From Erysipelotrichaceae bacterium (GTDB taxonomy: Bacteria > Bacillota_I > Bacilli_A > Erysipelotrichales > Erysipelotrichaceae), in NCBI GenBank assembly GCA_012516665.1, contig JAAYWN010000042.1:1-40995 (forward strand): a stretch of DNA of 40,995 nt, given 5' to 3'. This document shows positions 23,329 to 32,050 of this stretch, piece by piece. The notes below the pieces were generated by a model. The model did not search any database. It saw nothing but the letters and a program-made list of their open reading frames with translations, and was not told the origin of the DNA. Both the position numbers and the translations under genes were made by a program. Every line of letters starts with the position of its first letter. Positions within the stretch are counted from its first letter, which is position 1.

Positions 23329-24312
23329 TTATTTGGCAACACTGCATGCATCATAATGATTTGTATCATCTTTCGTACAAGTCATCCCTGTATTCTGCAT
23401 TTCTGCTTCATTTACTGACGACGGTATCGGCATGATGACTGAGCTCATTGCTGTATTCGACAGATTTAGATTTGTAACATTCAGATTCTTTGATAGATCC
23501 AATGATGTGATCTTCGTACTGGATAGATTTATATTCGTAAGCAATGTATTTCTGCTCAGATCGATTTCTGCCAATGATGTATTGGATATCGTCACAGCCT
23601 GCAGCAGCGGAAAATATTCTATGCCCTTCACATTATTCAGTTCGGGATCACCTTTTAAAGTGATCATCAGAACTGCATTTCTTTCTTCAGCGTCCAGCAT
23701 TCCATCAGAATTCGAATCTACGTTATTTTTGATATATTCACGGAATACGGCATCTGGGAAAACAGTTTCATTGATCTTAATGGATTCTTCTGATGGATCT
23801 ACAGCTAATGGATTTGCTTTTGCGGAGCTTACAGTTTCCGTATCCTTATGTGAGCTGAGATAAGAATTTGCGGCAATTCCGATAATACTGATGACAATGC
23901 CAGCTATCATCAGTCCTAGAATGATAAGAAATACGTGTTTCTGATGTGCTTCTTTTTGTTTCTGCAGATTGACTGCATTCAGTACCTGATCTTCAATTGG
24001 CGCGGTACGGTCAAAATGGATCATGCCTGTACGTTCAAAAGCATCCTGATCTTCTTGAGAAAGTGTCTGCATTGCTTTAGTGATTTCCTGATCATGATCG
24101 ATCATGCCCGTTTTCTCAATTTCTTTTTCTTTGAGCTGTTCATCAGAAATACCGCGCATCCGATCTAGACGCGCAAAGAGATCATCTTCTTGATCTTCAT
24201 TTGTATTTGGCAGTTCCTCAGGATGCTTTAAAAAGTCATCTTTATCATTCTTTGATGAATGATCTGATGACTGATCTTGAGGATTCATACTATAGTTATC
24301 AAATTTATTCAT
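23329..24312 (-). CDS. Single-pass membrane protein with EF-hand loop and leucine-rich repeats
   Basis: No named gene is recognised. The 327-residue protein has an acidic, probably cytoplasmic N-terminus (1-125), one transmembrane helix (about 127-149), and an extracellular part. That part has FPDAVFREYIKNN, a canonical calcium-binding loop at 199-210 (D199, N201, D203, D207, E210), and about three leucine-rich repeats (LAEIDLSRNT, LTNINLSSTK, VTNLNLSNT). The N-terminus holds two copies of E(K/R)TGMI at T68 and T95. The C-terminus has two cysteines (about 311 and 323) that could form a disulfide. It follows the SH3 gene by 12 bases and lacks a clear ribosome-binding site, so coupling is likely. 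Confidence 0.82.
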   Translation of the reverse strand: MNKFDNYSMNPQDQSSDHSSKNDKDDFLKHPEELPNTNEDQEDDLFARLDRMRGISDEQLKEKEIEKTGMIDHDQEITKAMQTLSQEDQDAFERTGMIHFDRTAPIEDQVLNAVNLQKQKEAHQKHVFLIILGLMIAGIVISIIGIAANSYLSSHKDTETVSSAKANPLAVDPSEESIKINETVFPDAVFREYIKNNVDSNSDGMLDAEERNAVLMITLKGDPELNNVKGIEYFPLLQAVTISNTSLAEIDLSRNTLLTNINLSSTKITSLDLSKNLNVTNLNLSNTAMSSVIMPIPSSVNEAEMQNTGMTCTKDDTNHYDACSVAK

Positions 24313-24324
24313 GTTTATGCATTA

Positions 24325-25248
24325 TTACCAAGCAACTGCAATATCTAGCTGATTCTGATTCGTATATGCAAAGCCGCCAGTATCGCAGACAATTCCCATG
24401 CCTAAACTGGTTTCTACCAAGGATCCTCTTGGATGAACACTGAGATTGGCTGCTACCATGACATAATTCCCCAGCATCTTGACCCCGTCTTCTCTGACCC
24501 AATATTCATCTGAATTGCCAGAACTGCGCATAATAGATACAACCCCGTTCATATTCAGATTGTAATATGTTTCTTTGCCAGAAGGACCGATAATTGTTCC
24601 GCTGGAAGGATTCAAAGCCGATCCATTCCAGGTGAATGTAGCAGCTGCGGTATTGGCAGTATTTGTTGAAGCAGCAGATGAAACAGTCTTAGAAGTCGTT
24701 TTCTTTGTATTCAAAGTATTGTGATCTGTATAGTATACTGCTCCGTCAACAACGACACGCCAATATTTCAGATCATTGGAACCAGTCACCTGCAGTTCCT
24801 CATTAGCCTGTGTTTCAGTAGCAGATTCTCCTTTATCTGACGGAATCAGCTTTAAAACAGTATCTTTTGTTGCATACATTACAACATTGTCTGGAACAAA
24901 AATGTATTCAGGCTGAGATGTCAGCATATCAATACTGACATAGCCGATATTTCCAGTTTGCGTAAGGACTTTGCATAGATCGCCCTCCACATTCATGATA
25001 GATACCTGTGTACCTCTTAACTGTGTCTCCAAAACTGCAGAAACAGTACTGTTGGAAGAAAAAATCTTGGTATCATTCAAAAGATACATTTTCTGCATTT
25101 TTGCGGATGAAATTGCTGTAAAGTTTTCTGCGGTACTGCTGCCAATTAAATTCGAACTGTTCTTGGAACCATCAAGTGCATACAGCTGGGTACCAGGAAA
25201 TAGAAGCAATCCTGCAAATACAGGAATGAATTTTGTATACTTGTTCAT
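24325..25248 (-). CDS. Exported SH3-domain protein with C-terminal 3D/double-psi barrel domain
   Basis: No named gene is recognised. The 307-residue protein has a signal peptide (about 1-24, ending QLYA). Two SH3-like regions follow (about 60-110, with GNIGYVSIDML; about 115-180, with YWRVVVDGAVYYTDHNTL), then a Thr/Ser-rich linker (about 182-205), then a C-terminal domain with GPSGKETYYNLNMNGVVSI, VMVAANLSVHPRGSLV, IVCDTGG and LDIAVAW. The CDTG plus LDIAV acidic pair resembles the 3D/RlpA-like barrels of wall-active proteins. A role in cell-wall binding or cleavage is inferred. A perfect -35 promoter and AAAGGAGA precede it. Confidence 0.85.
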   Translation of the reverse strand: MNKYTKFIPVFAGLLLFPGTQLYALDGSKNSSNLIGSSTAENFTAISSAKMQKMYLLNDTKIFSSNSTVSAVLETQLRGTQVSIMNVEGDLCKVLTQTGNIGYVSIDMLTSQPEYIFVPDNVVMYATKDTVLKLIPSDKGESATETQANEELQVTGSNDLKYWRVVVDGAVYYTDHNTLNTKKTTSKTVSSAASTNTANTAAATFTWNGSALNPSSGTIIGPSGKETYYNLNMNGVVSIMRSSGNSDEYWVREDGVKMLGNYVMVAANLSVHPRGSLVETSLGMGIVCDTGGFAYTNQNQLDIAVAW

Positions 25249-25304
25249 ACTTTCTCCTTTCGGATGGAATATTTTGTTTTATATAAAAAAATAACTACGT
25301 GATT

Positions 25305-25333
25305 AAAATACTAGAAAAATGATGATATGTCAA
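25305..25333 (-). promoter_or_regulatory. Promoter of the SH3/LRR operon
   Basis: On the minus strand, consensus TTGACA (25333-25328), a 17-base spacer and TATTTT (25310-25305). It lies in the 125-base gap after xerD, for which no clear terminator is visible, so the pair may also receive read-through from the xerD operon. Confidence 0.75.
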
Positions 25334-25373
25334 ATTTCACACTTTTTAATATTTGAGACTTTTCTATGATTCT

Positions 25374-26303
25374 TTACTTTTTTGTTTCTTTTTTTTGAAG
25401 AATCTCAAGTTTCTGCAAAGACTCTCCTGGGTGATATTTCTGATAAGAATGAAACATTTCCTGGTTCTGTATATGCGTATAGATCTCTGTAGTCTGAATA
25501 TTGGCATGTCCCAAGATTTCCTGGATCGTTCTGAGATCTGCACCTCCCTGAAGCATATGCGTTGCATAGGAATGTCTCAGCTTATGAGGTGTAATATGCT
25601 TCTTAAAGCCTAATTCGACGTCTTTGTTCTTCAGGACCAGCTCTACATGGCGAGGCGTGATTGGACGTGAGAATCGATTGATAAAGAAAAGTGGAGATCT
25701 GTTTTTTAAAAAGATCGGCCTGACGGTATCACGCCAATATTTCAGCAGAGGAATGCTCCCCTGCGGAATGGGCACAATACGTTCTTTATCCCCTTTCCCA
25801 AGTACTCTGATCTTACCGGAATCAAGATCAACACGGCTCAGTGTCAAAGAAACAACTTCTGAGACTCTCAATCCGCAGCCATAGATCGTTTCCAGGATCG
25901 TATGATCGAGATACTGGTTCGGATCAGTGTCATCAAAAGAAGACATAAGCATGTTGATTTCATCTATTGTACAGTAGATCGGGAGAGCTTCTGAATGCTT
26001 ATGCACTTCAAGATTTAATGAAGGATCTTTTTCATTATACATAAAGGCCAGATCCTGATGAAAAGACCGAATACTGGCAGCCATTCTGACAATAGATGAT
26101 GAACTTTTTTCTGCGCTTTGCGCGGCAATGAAATGTTCGATCAAAGAATATGAAATATCTTTTGTATCATGAATGTCATGTTTTTTTAAATACGCTGCAT
26201 ACTGTTTCAGATCTTGAAGATAAGAAGCCACTGTTCTCTGGCTCTTGCCCTGATTGATCTGAATATGGACCGCATATTCTTTCAGTGCTGCATCCAATTC
26301 CAT
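25374..26303 (-). CDS. xerD: Tyrosine recombinase XerD
   Basis: Xer recombinases resolve chromosome dimers at dif. The N-terminal SAM-like DNA-binding domain (about 1-90) precedes the catalytic domain with all active residues: R in CGLRVSEV, K in VLGKGDKERIVPIP, HKLRHSY, and LGHANIQTTEIYTH with the nucleophile tyrosine. The 309-residue length is slightly longer than typical XerD (about 296) because of a lysine-rich tail encoded by A-runs. The assignment XerD over XerC or another tyrosine recombinase is by similarity of the core. It starts 1 base after the dinB stop. Confidence 0.9.
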   Translation of the reverse strand: MELDAALKEYAVHIQINQGKSQRTVASYLQDLKQYAAYLKKHDIHDTKDISYSLIEHFIAAQSAEKSSSSIVRMAASIRSFHQDLAFMYNEKDPSLNLEVHKHSEALPIYCTIDEINMLMSSFDDTDPNQYLDHTILETIYGCGLRVSEVVSLTLSRVDLDSGKIRVLGKGDKERIVPIPQGSIPLLKYWRDTVRPIFLKNRSPLFFINRFSRPITPRHVELVLKNKDVELGFKKHITPHKLRHSYATHMLQGGADLRTIQEILGHANIQTTEIYTHIQNQEMFHSYQKYHPGESLQKLEILQKKETKK

Positions 26304-26304
26304 A

Positions 26305-27480
26305 TTAATGGCTGCCTTTCAGCAAAGTGCTGGCGCGGACAAAAGCTTTTGTCCCAAGAAGACGGTTCAGATCAGAAAGCACTTCACGGGTCTCTTCTTT
26401 CTCATCTTCCGCAGGAGAAGAGAACAGATCCATTTGCTTTGATGCATCTTCGTTCATAAATTCGCTCACAGAAAGACCCAGCAGACGCACTGCCTCTCCT
26501 TCATCCCAATTTTCATCAAACAGAGTAATAGCTGCTAAGAAAAGATCATCGGCTTTATAGATCGGCTGTTCTTTATGCAGCGAACGGTCAGCATTGCGGA
26601 AATCATAGTAGCAGATCCGCAAAGTGATCCGGCTTCCAAGCTTGCGTTCCTCTTTAAGGCGCTGTGAGAGCCGACGAGAAAGATTTCTGAGCATTCCGCG
26701 CAGTTCTTCATAATCAGTGACATCCTCCAGCATGGTCTCAGAAATGCCCATGGATTTGGACTTACCTTCCATTTCAATCACCCGATCATCATGTCCATGT
26801 GCTTTGGCAATGATCTCATCTGTATTTTTTCCGAAGATGTTCTTCAGTTCATTTATATTTTGATAATTTGCAAGATCGCCGATTGTTTTAATATTGATCT
26901 CTTCCATAAAAGGGATGGTCTTTGTGCCAATGCCCCGCATATCTCCAATCGGCAGCGGCCACATCTTTTCTTCAACATCACGGATTCTTAATACCGTGAT
27001 GCCCAAAGGTTTTTTCATATCTGATGCCATCTTTGCCAAAAACATATTCGGTGCTACGCCGATCGAACATGGCAATCCTGTTTCTGTCAGTATCTTTTTC
27101 TGCATTTCCCATGCAAGATCCAACGGCCTGGTATAATGCTGGATCGTATCTGTAACATCTGCATAGCATTCATCAATGGATGCTATTTCAATCTGACTGG
27201 TATACTGGCGGATGATACTGCGGAACTGCTGAGATAATTCTTCATAATATGCATAATGGCCTGGTACAAGGATCAGGTCACGGCACAGCTTCTGTGCTTC
27301 AGATATAGGCATTGCACTATGCACGCCATAAGCTCTTGCTTCATAAGATGCTGTAGATATGACACTGCGCCTGGTGGCTCCAGCCACGGCAATAGGTTTC
27401 CCCTTCAGGCTTGGATCCAACAGGATCTCTGCATTTGCAAAAAATGCATTCAGATCAATATGAAAATACACCCTGCTCAT
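26305..27480 (-). CDS. dinB: DNA polymerase IV (Y family)
   Basis: A translesion polymerase that copies past damaged bases. Motifs are FHIDLNAFFANAE at the N-terminus, YEARAYGV, and the catalytic SIDECYAD, followed by the little-finger domain. The 391-residue length fits. The C-terminus lacks a clear QLxLF clamp-binding peptide but has KQMDLFSS, which resembles one (QxxLF). Its ATG overlaps the recN stop by 4 bases; I see no obvious LexA site nearby. Confidence 0.95.
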   Translation of the reverse strand: MSRVYFHIDLNAFFANAEILLDPSLKGKPIAVAGATRRSVISTASYEARAYGVHSAMPISEAQKLCRDLILVPGHYAYYEELSQQFRSIIRQYTSQIEIASIDECYADVTDTIQHYTRPLDLAWEMQKKILTETGLPCSIGVAPNMFLAKMASDMKKPLGITVLRIRDVEEKMWPLPIGDMRGIGTKTIPFMEEINIKTIGDLANYQNINELKNIFGKNTDEIIAKAHGHDDRVIEMEGKSKSMGISETMLEDVTDYEELRGMLRNLSRRLSQRLKEERKLGSRITLRICYYDFRNADRSLHKEQPIYKADDLFLAAITLFDENWDEGEAVRLLGLSVSEFMNEDASKQMDLFSSPAEDEKEETREVLSDLNRLLGTKAFVRASTLLKGSH

Positions 27481-29123
27481 GATTTTTGGTTCCTCTGATA
27501 GAGCTCTTCAGCCGCTTTTATTGATGCATCAGTTACGGATCCGCTGGCAATCAATGCAAGCTCCTGAATCCTTTGTTTCTGATTCAAAAGAGTGACCGAT
27601 GTAGATGTTCTGCCATCACTGACAGCTTTAGCTACCGAATAATGATCCTGTCCTGCGGCAGCTACCTGGGCAAGATGCGTCACTGAAAATACTTGGCAAG
27701 TTTTTGCCAAGGAACGCATTTTCTTCCCGATTGCACTGGCGACAGGTCCGGAAACGCCTGTGTCGATCTCATCAAAAATGACCGTCTGAATGCCCTGCAG
27801 TTCCGTAAAGATGACCTTTAAGCCAAGCATCAGTCGACTGAGCTCGCCGCCTGAAGCAGTCTTAGAAAGAGATTTCAGATCTTCACCTGGATTCATTGAA
27901 ATCAGGAATTCGACATGATCGCTGCCCTGGATGCTTCTTGGACTATCTTTGATTTCCGTATGGAATCTGGCATTTGGCAGCATAAGATCCTTCAGATTTG
28001 CAGCAATTGCTTCATCCAGCAGAGGCGCTTTTTTATGTCTCAGCTGTGACAGCATCTTTGCCTTTTCATCATAGTTTTTCTGCGCTGCCGCAATTTTCTG
28101 ATCCATCTCTTTAAGATACTCCTTGCGGTGTGCGATGATCTGTACCTGTTTCTCTAATTCAGCTTTCTTATCTAAGATCTCTGTTAAAGTATGCCCATAT
28201 TTCCGTTTCAACTTTTGAATCAGGAACAGTCTTTCTTCCATTGCATTGATATCTTCTTCTGAGAGATCAAATTCATCAAGCATGCTGCGCAGCTGTTCTA
28301 TTGCATCATTGAAACTGTAGTAGCTGTCATTTACTGCATTTTGAGCTGTCTCAGCATTTCCACTGACTTTTAAGCCCTGTACCAAATGATTCATTTCAAA
28401 GAATGCATCAGAAAAAGAATCATCATACATAGTGAAAATGGCATTTAGTTTTTCATAAGATTCTTTTATTGACTGATAATTCTTTTCCTTTGCGGAAAGC
28501 TCTTCTTCTTCGCCTTCTTTTAGATCTGCTTCTTCAATCTCATTGATCTCAAAAGTAAAATATTCAAGATCATTTTCATTGTATATTTCAGCAGCAGCTT
28601 TTTCTTTTTCTTTCTGCAGGCTGTCCATGATCCGGAAAGCTTCCTGCACCTGCTGTACTTCTTTCTGATCCTTCAGATACTCATCCAGCAGATGCACGTG
28701 CGCCGATGTGTTGAGCAGATAGGCTGTATCACGCTGTCCATGAATATCAATTTCATTGCTCAGCACATCTTTAAGCAATGAAAGAGTGACGCTTCGATGG
28801 TCGATCCTAGCTGTCGATTTTCCATTGCTAAGAATCTCACGGGTAAAAACGGTCTCATCATTCAGATCAAATCCAGCTTCCTGCATGACGGTGCATGCAT
28901 GTTTATTTTTATGCAGATTGAAAGTACCTTCAACAATTGCTTTTTCTGCACCTTTCTGGATAAATGCAGTATTTGCCCGATCAGCTCCCAACAAAGAGAT
29001 AGCATCGATCAAGATTGATTTACCTGCACCTGTTTCACCAGTAAAAACGCTGAAACCGTCATGAAGATCCAGATTCAGTTCATCAATGAGGACAAAGTTT
29101 TTAATATACAGGTGTTTGATCAT
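27477..29123 (-). CDS. recN: DNA repair protein RecN
   Basis: RecN is an SMC-like ATPase that acts early in double-strand break repair. The 548-residue protein has Walker A GETGAGKSILIDAISLL, a central coiled coil (about 160-370), signature GGELSRLMLGLK, and Walker B VIFDEIDTGVSG. AGGAG precedes the ATG. In Bacillus recN follows tlyA and argR; here it directly follows dxs. Confidence 0.97.
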   Translation of the reverse strand: MIKHLYIKNFVLIDELNLDLHDGFSVFTGETGAGKSILIDAISLLGADRANTAFIQKGAEKAIVEGTFNLHKNKHACTVMQEAGFDLNDETVFTREILSNGKSTARIDHRSVTLSLLKDVLSNEIDIHGQRDTAYLLNTSAHVHLLDEYLKDQKEVQQVQEAFRIMDSLQKEKEKAAAEIYNENDLEYFTFEINEIEEADLKEGEEEELSAKEKNYQSIKESYEKLNAIFTMYDDSFSDAFFEMNHLVQGLKVSGNAETAQNAVNDSYYSFNDAIEQLRSMLDEFDLSEEDINAMEERLFLIQKLKRKYGHTLTEILDKKAELEKQVQIIAHRKEYLKEMDQKIAAAQKNYDEKAKMLSQLRHKKAPLLDEAIAANLKDLMLPNARFHTEIKDSPRSIQGSDHVEFLISMNPGEDLKSLSKTASGGELSRLMLGLKVIFTELQGIQTVIFDEIDTGVSGPVASAIGKKMRSLAKTCQVFSVTHLAQVAAAGQDHYSVAKAVSDGRTSTSVTLLNQKQRIQELALIASGSVTDASIKAAEELYQRNQKS

Positions 29124-29131
29124 ATACGCTC

Positions 29132-30997
29132 CTATTTGATCTCTTTTTGCACTTCTTCCATAAGAGTATTTAAATCAATGGAAAGATCTTTCCGCAGCAG
29201 TCTTTCAGAACCCTGCTGGATATATTCATCAGGAATGCCGAATACTTTCAGCTGCAGCGGCAGAGAGAGATCATTCATGAAACCTAAAATATGCTCTCCC
29301 AGACCGCCGATCTTCATATCTACTTCATAAACAATGCATTTCATCTTTCGCTGGCTCAGTTCAATCAGCATTTTTTCATCAAATGGTTTCATGAATCTGC
29401 AGTTGATCACGGTCACAGGAAGTGCATTGGCCGTGACTTTTTCCAGGACTTTTGATACATCTTCTCCATACGTCAGCACAGCAACTTTATTATTCGGCGT
29501 ATCATTGTATTTGACCCATGTTCCAAGCGGGATCTCTTTGCCTACATAAGCTGGATCTGAGACCTTTGTGCAGCCCTTTGGGAATCGAATGGCAAAAGGA
29601 TGCTTCTGATGAAAAGCAGTGGTGATCAGATCCTGCATTTCTTCGGCATCGCATGCCTGTGAAAGGATCATGTTCGGCAGCGGAGAGAGGAGACCGATAT
29701 CATAAATGCCATGATGTGTTTCTCCATCCGGACCAACAAGACCGGCGTGATCAATCCCGATCACGACTGGAAGATCCATGCGGCAGATATCATGATTGAT
29801 CTGATCATAGCATCTCTGCAGAAAGGAAGAATATACAACAAAATAAGGATGCAGACCGGAAATTGCCATACCAGCAGCGAAAGTTGCGGCATGTTCCTCT
29901 GCAATACCTGTATCAAAAGAACGATCAGGAAACTCCGCAAAGAATTTCTGCATATAGGAACCAGTGATCATGGCTGGTGTAATGGCCGTGATCGTATCAT
30001 CTTTTTCTGCCAGACGGCGCACGGTCTCACAAGCCAGCTGCGACCAAGGCATGTAGCCATCCGGGATCTCATGGAGCGCTTTGCAAGTCAGTACATTGAA
30101 TGGCCCTACGCCATGCCATTTGCCATCCTTGTCATTCTCGCATGGTACATATCCTTTGCCTTTTTTAGTAATGACATGCACAACAATCGGTCCTTCATGA
30201 TCCTTGACGGCTTCAAATACCTGGATAAGATCATGCAGGTTATGTCCATCGATTGGACCGATATAATCTAGATTGAATTCCTGAAAGATACCCTTATCAA
30301 GAACACTTTCCTTAATGGCATCTTTAATAGATTTCAAACCAGAATAAACAGCCTCTCCGAAATTGCTCGTTCGCAGATTCTTCTTCATGGATGCTTTCAG
30401 CTTTGTGTATCCGCTCGAAGAACGAAGACGTGAGAACTCTGACGTCAGTGCTCCGACATTTTTAGAGATCGACATATTATTGTCATTAAAGACAATGATC
30501 ATATTTCTCTTTTCAGAACCAATCTCATTTAAAGCTTCCAATGCCATGCCGCTGGAAAGAGCACCATCGCCGATGACCGGAATGACATGATAATCCTGAT
30601 TGCTCATATCGCGGGCAACAGCCATACCTAAAGCAGCACTTAAAGAAGTGGAACTGTGTCCAGCTTCCCAGACATCATGTACACTTTCTTTTCTCTTTTC
30701 AAAACCGCTCAGGCCTTCATACTGCCGCAGATGTTCAAATTCAGCTGCTCTGCCGGTCAGGATCTTATGCGTATAGCTTTGATGCCCAACATCAAAGAAA
30801 ATCTTATCTGTTGGTGAGTTGAACACATAATGAAGCGCAATCGTCAGCTCTACAACACCAAGATTGCTGGCAAGATGCCCTCCTGTTTTGGAGATGGATT
30901 GAATTAAAAATGTACGGATCTCTGATGAGAGATCTTCCATTTCTTTTACACTGAGCGATTTTAGGAACTTCGGATCCTGAATATCAGTAAGTTTCAT
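29132..30997 (-). CDS. dxs: 1-deoxy-D-xylulose-5-phosphate synthase
   Basis: Condenses pyruvate and glyceraldehyde 3-phosphate to DXP, the first step of the methylerythritol phosphate isoprenoid pathway, using thiamine diphosphate. The TPP motif IGDGALSSGMALEALN and SNLGVVELTIALHYVF, VGHQSYTHKILTGR, and GIAEEHAATFAAGM are as in the family. I chose the ATG at 30997 (MKLTDIQDPKFLKSLS) because it matches the family N-terminus; a GTG at 31009 would overlap the ispA stop by 4 bases and adds 4 residues. The chain is about 621 residues, the normal length. Confidence 0.97.
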   Translation of the reverse strand: MKLTDIQDPKFLKSLSVKEMEDLSSEIRTFLIQSISKTGGHLASNLGVVELTIALHYVFNSPTDKIFFDVGHQSYTHKILTGRAAEFEHLRQYEGLSGFEKRKESVHDVWEAGHSSTSLSAALGMAVARDMSNQDYHVIPVIGDGALSSGMALEALNEIGSEKRNMIIVFNDNNMSISKNVGALTSEFSRLRSSSGYTKLKASMKKNLRTSNFGEAVYSGLKSIKDAIKESVLDKGIFQEFNLDYIGPIDGHNLHDLIQVFEAVKDHEGPIVVHVITKKGKGYVPCENDKDGKWHGVGPFNVLTCKALHEIPDGYMPWSQLACETVRRLAEKDDTITAITPAMITGSYMQKFFAEFPDRSFDTGIAEEHAATFAAGMAISGLHPYFVVYSSFLQRCYDQINHDICRMDLPVVIGIDHAGLVGPDGETHHGIYDIGLLSPLPNMILSQACDAEEMQDLITTAFHQKHPFAIRFPKGCTKVSDPAYVGKEIPLGTWVKYNDTPNNKVAVLTYGEDVSKVLEKVTANALPVTVINCRFMKPFDEKMLIELSQRKMKCIVYEVDMKIGGLGEHILGFMNDLSLPLQLKVFGIPDEYIQQGSERLLRKDLSIDLNTLMEEVQKEIK

Positions 30998-31005
30998 AAA
31001 ACCTT

Positions 31006-31845
31006 TCACTTTCTACGATCTTGAATCTTCTGTATCATGGCAATCAGGCTCGCCGATTGAAAATCTTCAAATGAAATGATCTGATCTTTTGCAGTCTGGT
31101 ACAGATCATTCATCGTCTTTACAGCCTGATCCATTCCTAACAGCGATACACAGGTGACTTTATGATTTCGTATGTCGCTGCTTGATTTGCCAAGCTCTTC
31201 ACTGGTCAGTTCTACATCAAGGATATCATCCTGGACCTGAAAAGCCAGTCCGATTTTATCGCCGATCTCATGCCACCGATCGATCATGTCATCGTTCCTG
31301 CCAGCCAGTACTGCGCCAATCATTAATGGTGCGCTGAGCAGACATCCTGTCTTATATTTTTCAATCTTCTGGATCTGTGAAAAGTCAGTGATTCCCTGCT
31401 CTCCCTGCATATCATAATTCTGGCCCAGGACCATTCCTTTGGGCCCAGCCATTTCTGCTAAGATCCTGAGGGATCTCATCGTCAGCTTGGAATCTGCCGG
31501 ACAGGAACAGGCAGTCTCAAAAGCATAGGTCAGAAGTCCATCACCCGCCAAAATGGCAGTTGCTTCATCAAATTGCTTATGACAGGTTGGTCTCCCGCGG
31601 CGAAGATCATCATTATCCATTGCCGGAAGATCATCATGGATCAAAGAGTATGTCTGTATCATTTCAATGGCAGCCGCAAATGCATCTCCCAAAGATTCTT
31701 TACATCCATATCCCTTTAATACTTCATACAGAAGATTCGGCCGGATTCTCTTGCCGCCGGCGGTAACCGAATAGATCATTGCATCTTTTACTCGGGATTC
31801 CGGCAGACTGGCGAGCTGTGCTTCTAAAACATCATCAATTCTCAT
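31006..31845 (-). CDS. ispA: Farnesyl diphosphate synthase
   Basis: Elongates isoprenyl diphosphates to C15. The first Asp-rich motif IHDDLPAMDNDDLRRG has the two-residue insertion typical of bacterial farnesyl diphosphate synthases, and the second is QVQDDILD. About 279 residues. I chose the ATG at 31845, preceded by GGAAG about 8 bases away; a GTG at 31854 is the alternative. It lies between xseB and dxs, so two MEP/isoprenoid steps are co-transcribed with repair genes, as in Bacillus. Confidence 0.95.
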   Translation of the reverse strand: MRIDDVLEAQLASLPESRVKDAMIYSVTAGGKRIRPNLLYEVLKGYGCKESLGDAFAAAIEMIQTYSLIHDDLPAMDNDDLRRGRPTCHKQFDEATAILAGDGLLTYAFETACSCPADSKLTMRSLRILAEMAGPKGMVLGQNYDMQGEQGITDFSQIQKIEKYKTGCLLSAPLMIGAVLAGRNDDMIDRWHEIGDKIGLAFQVQDDILDVELTSEELGKSSSDIRNHKVTCVSLLGMDQAVKTMNDLYQTAKDQIISFEDFQSASLIAMIQKIQDRRK

Positions 31846-32050
31846 CGCTGTCACTTCCGTTTTTCCTGACTAATGAGTTGATCTCATCTTCATATCCTTT
31901 TAGCTTCTCATCGCATGATTTCACTAGATGAAGTCCTTCTTCAAATAAAGTAATAGTCTCGTCCAAAGGCTTTTCATTTTTTTCTAATGCCGCAACAATT
32001 TCTTCCAGACGGGCCATAGATTCTTCAAAGGTCGGTTTTGCTTTCGTCAT
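31835..32050 (-). CDS. xseB: Exodeoxyribonuclease VII small subunit
   Basis: The small subunit of ExoVII, which binds the large subunit in multiple copies. The 71-residue protein has the family pattern FEESMARLEEIVAALEKNEK, PLDETITLFEEGL. AAGGAG lies about 7 bases before the ATG. Its start overlaps xseA by 26 bases and its end overlaps ispA. Confidence 0.96.
   Translation of the reverse strand: MTKAKPTFEESMARLEEIVAALEKNEKPLDETITLFEEGLHLVKSCDEKLKGYEDEINSLVRKNGSDSDEN

Noticed and set aside
25374-25420. Terminator after xerD
   Set aside because: GATTCTT and AAGAATC can pair only across a 20-base A-rich loop with no T-run, so it is unlikely to terminate.
26150-29123. SOS control of dinB/recN by a LexA site
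   Set aside because: I found no GAAC-N4-GTTC type box before recN or dinB; the genes overlap and share the upstream nusB operon.
29711-30271. 186-residue plus-strand open frame
   Set aside because: Antisense to dxs; no supporting signals.
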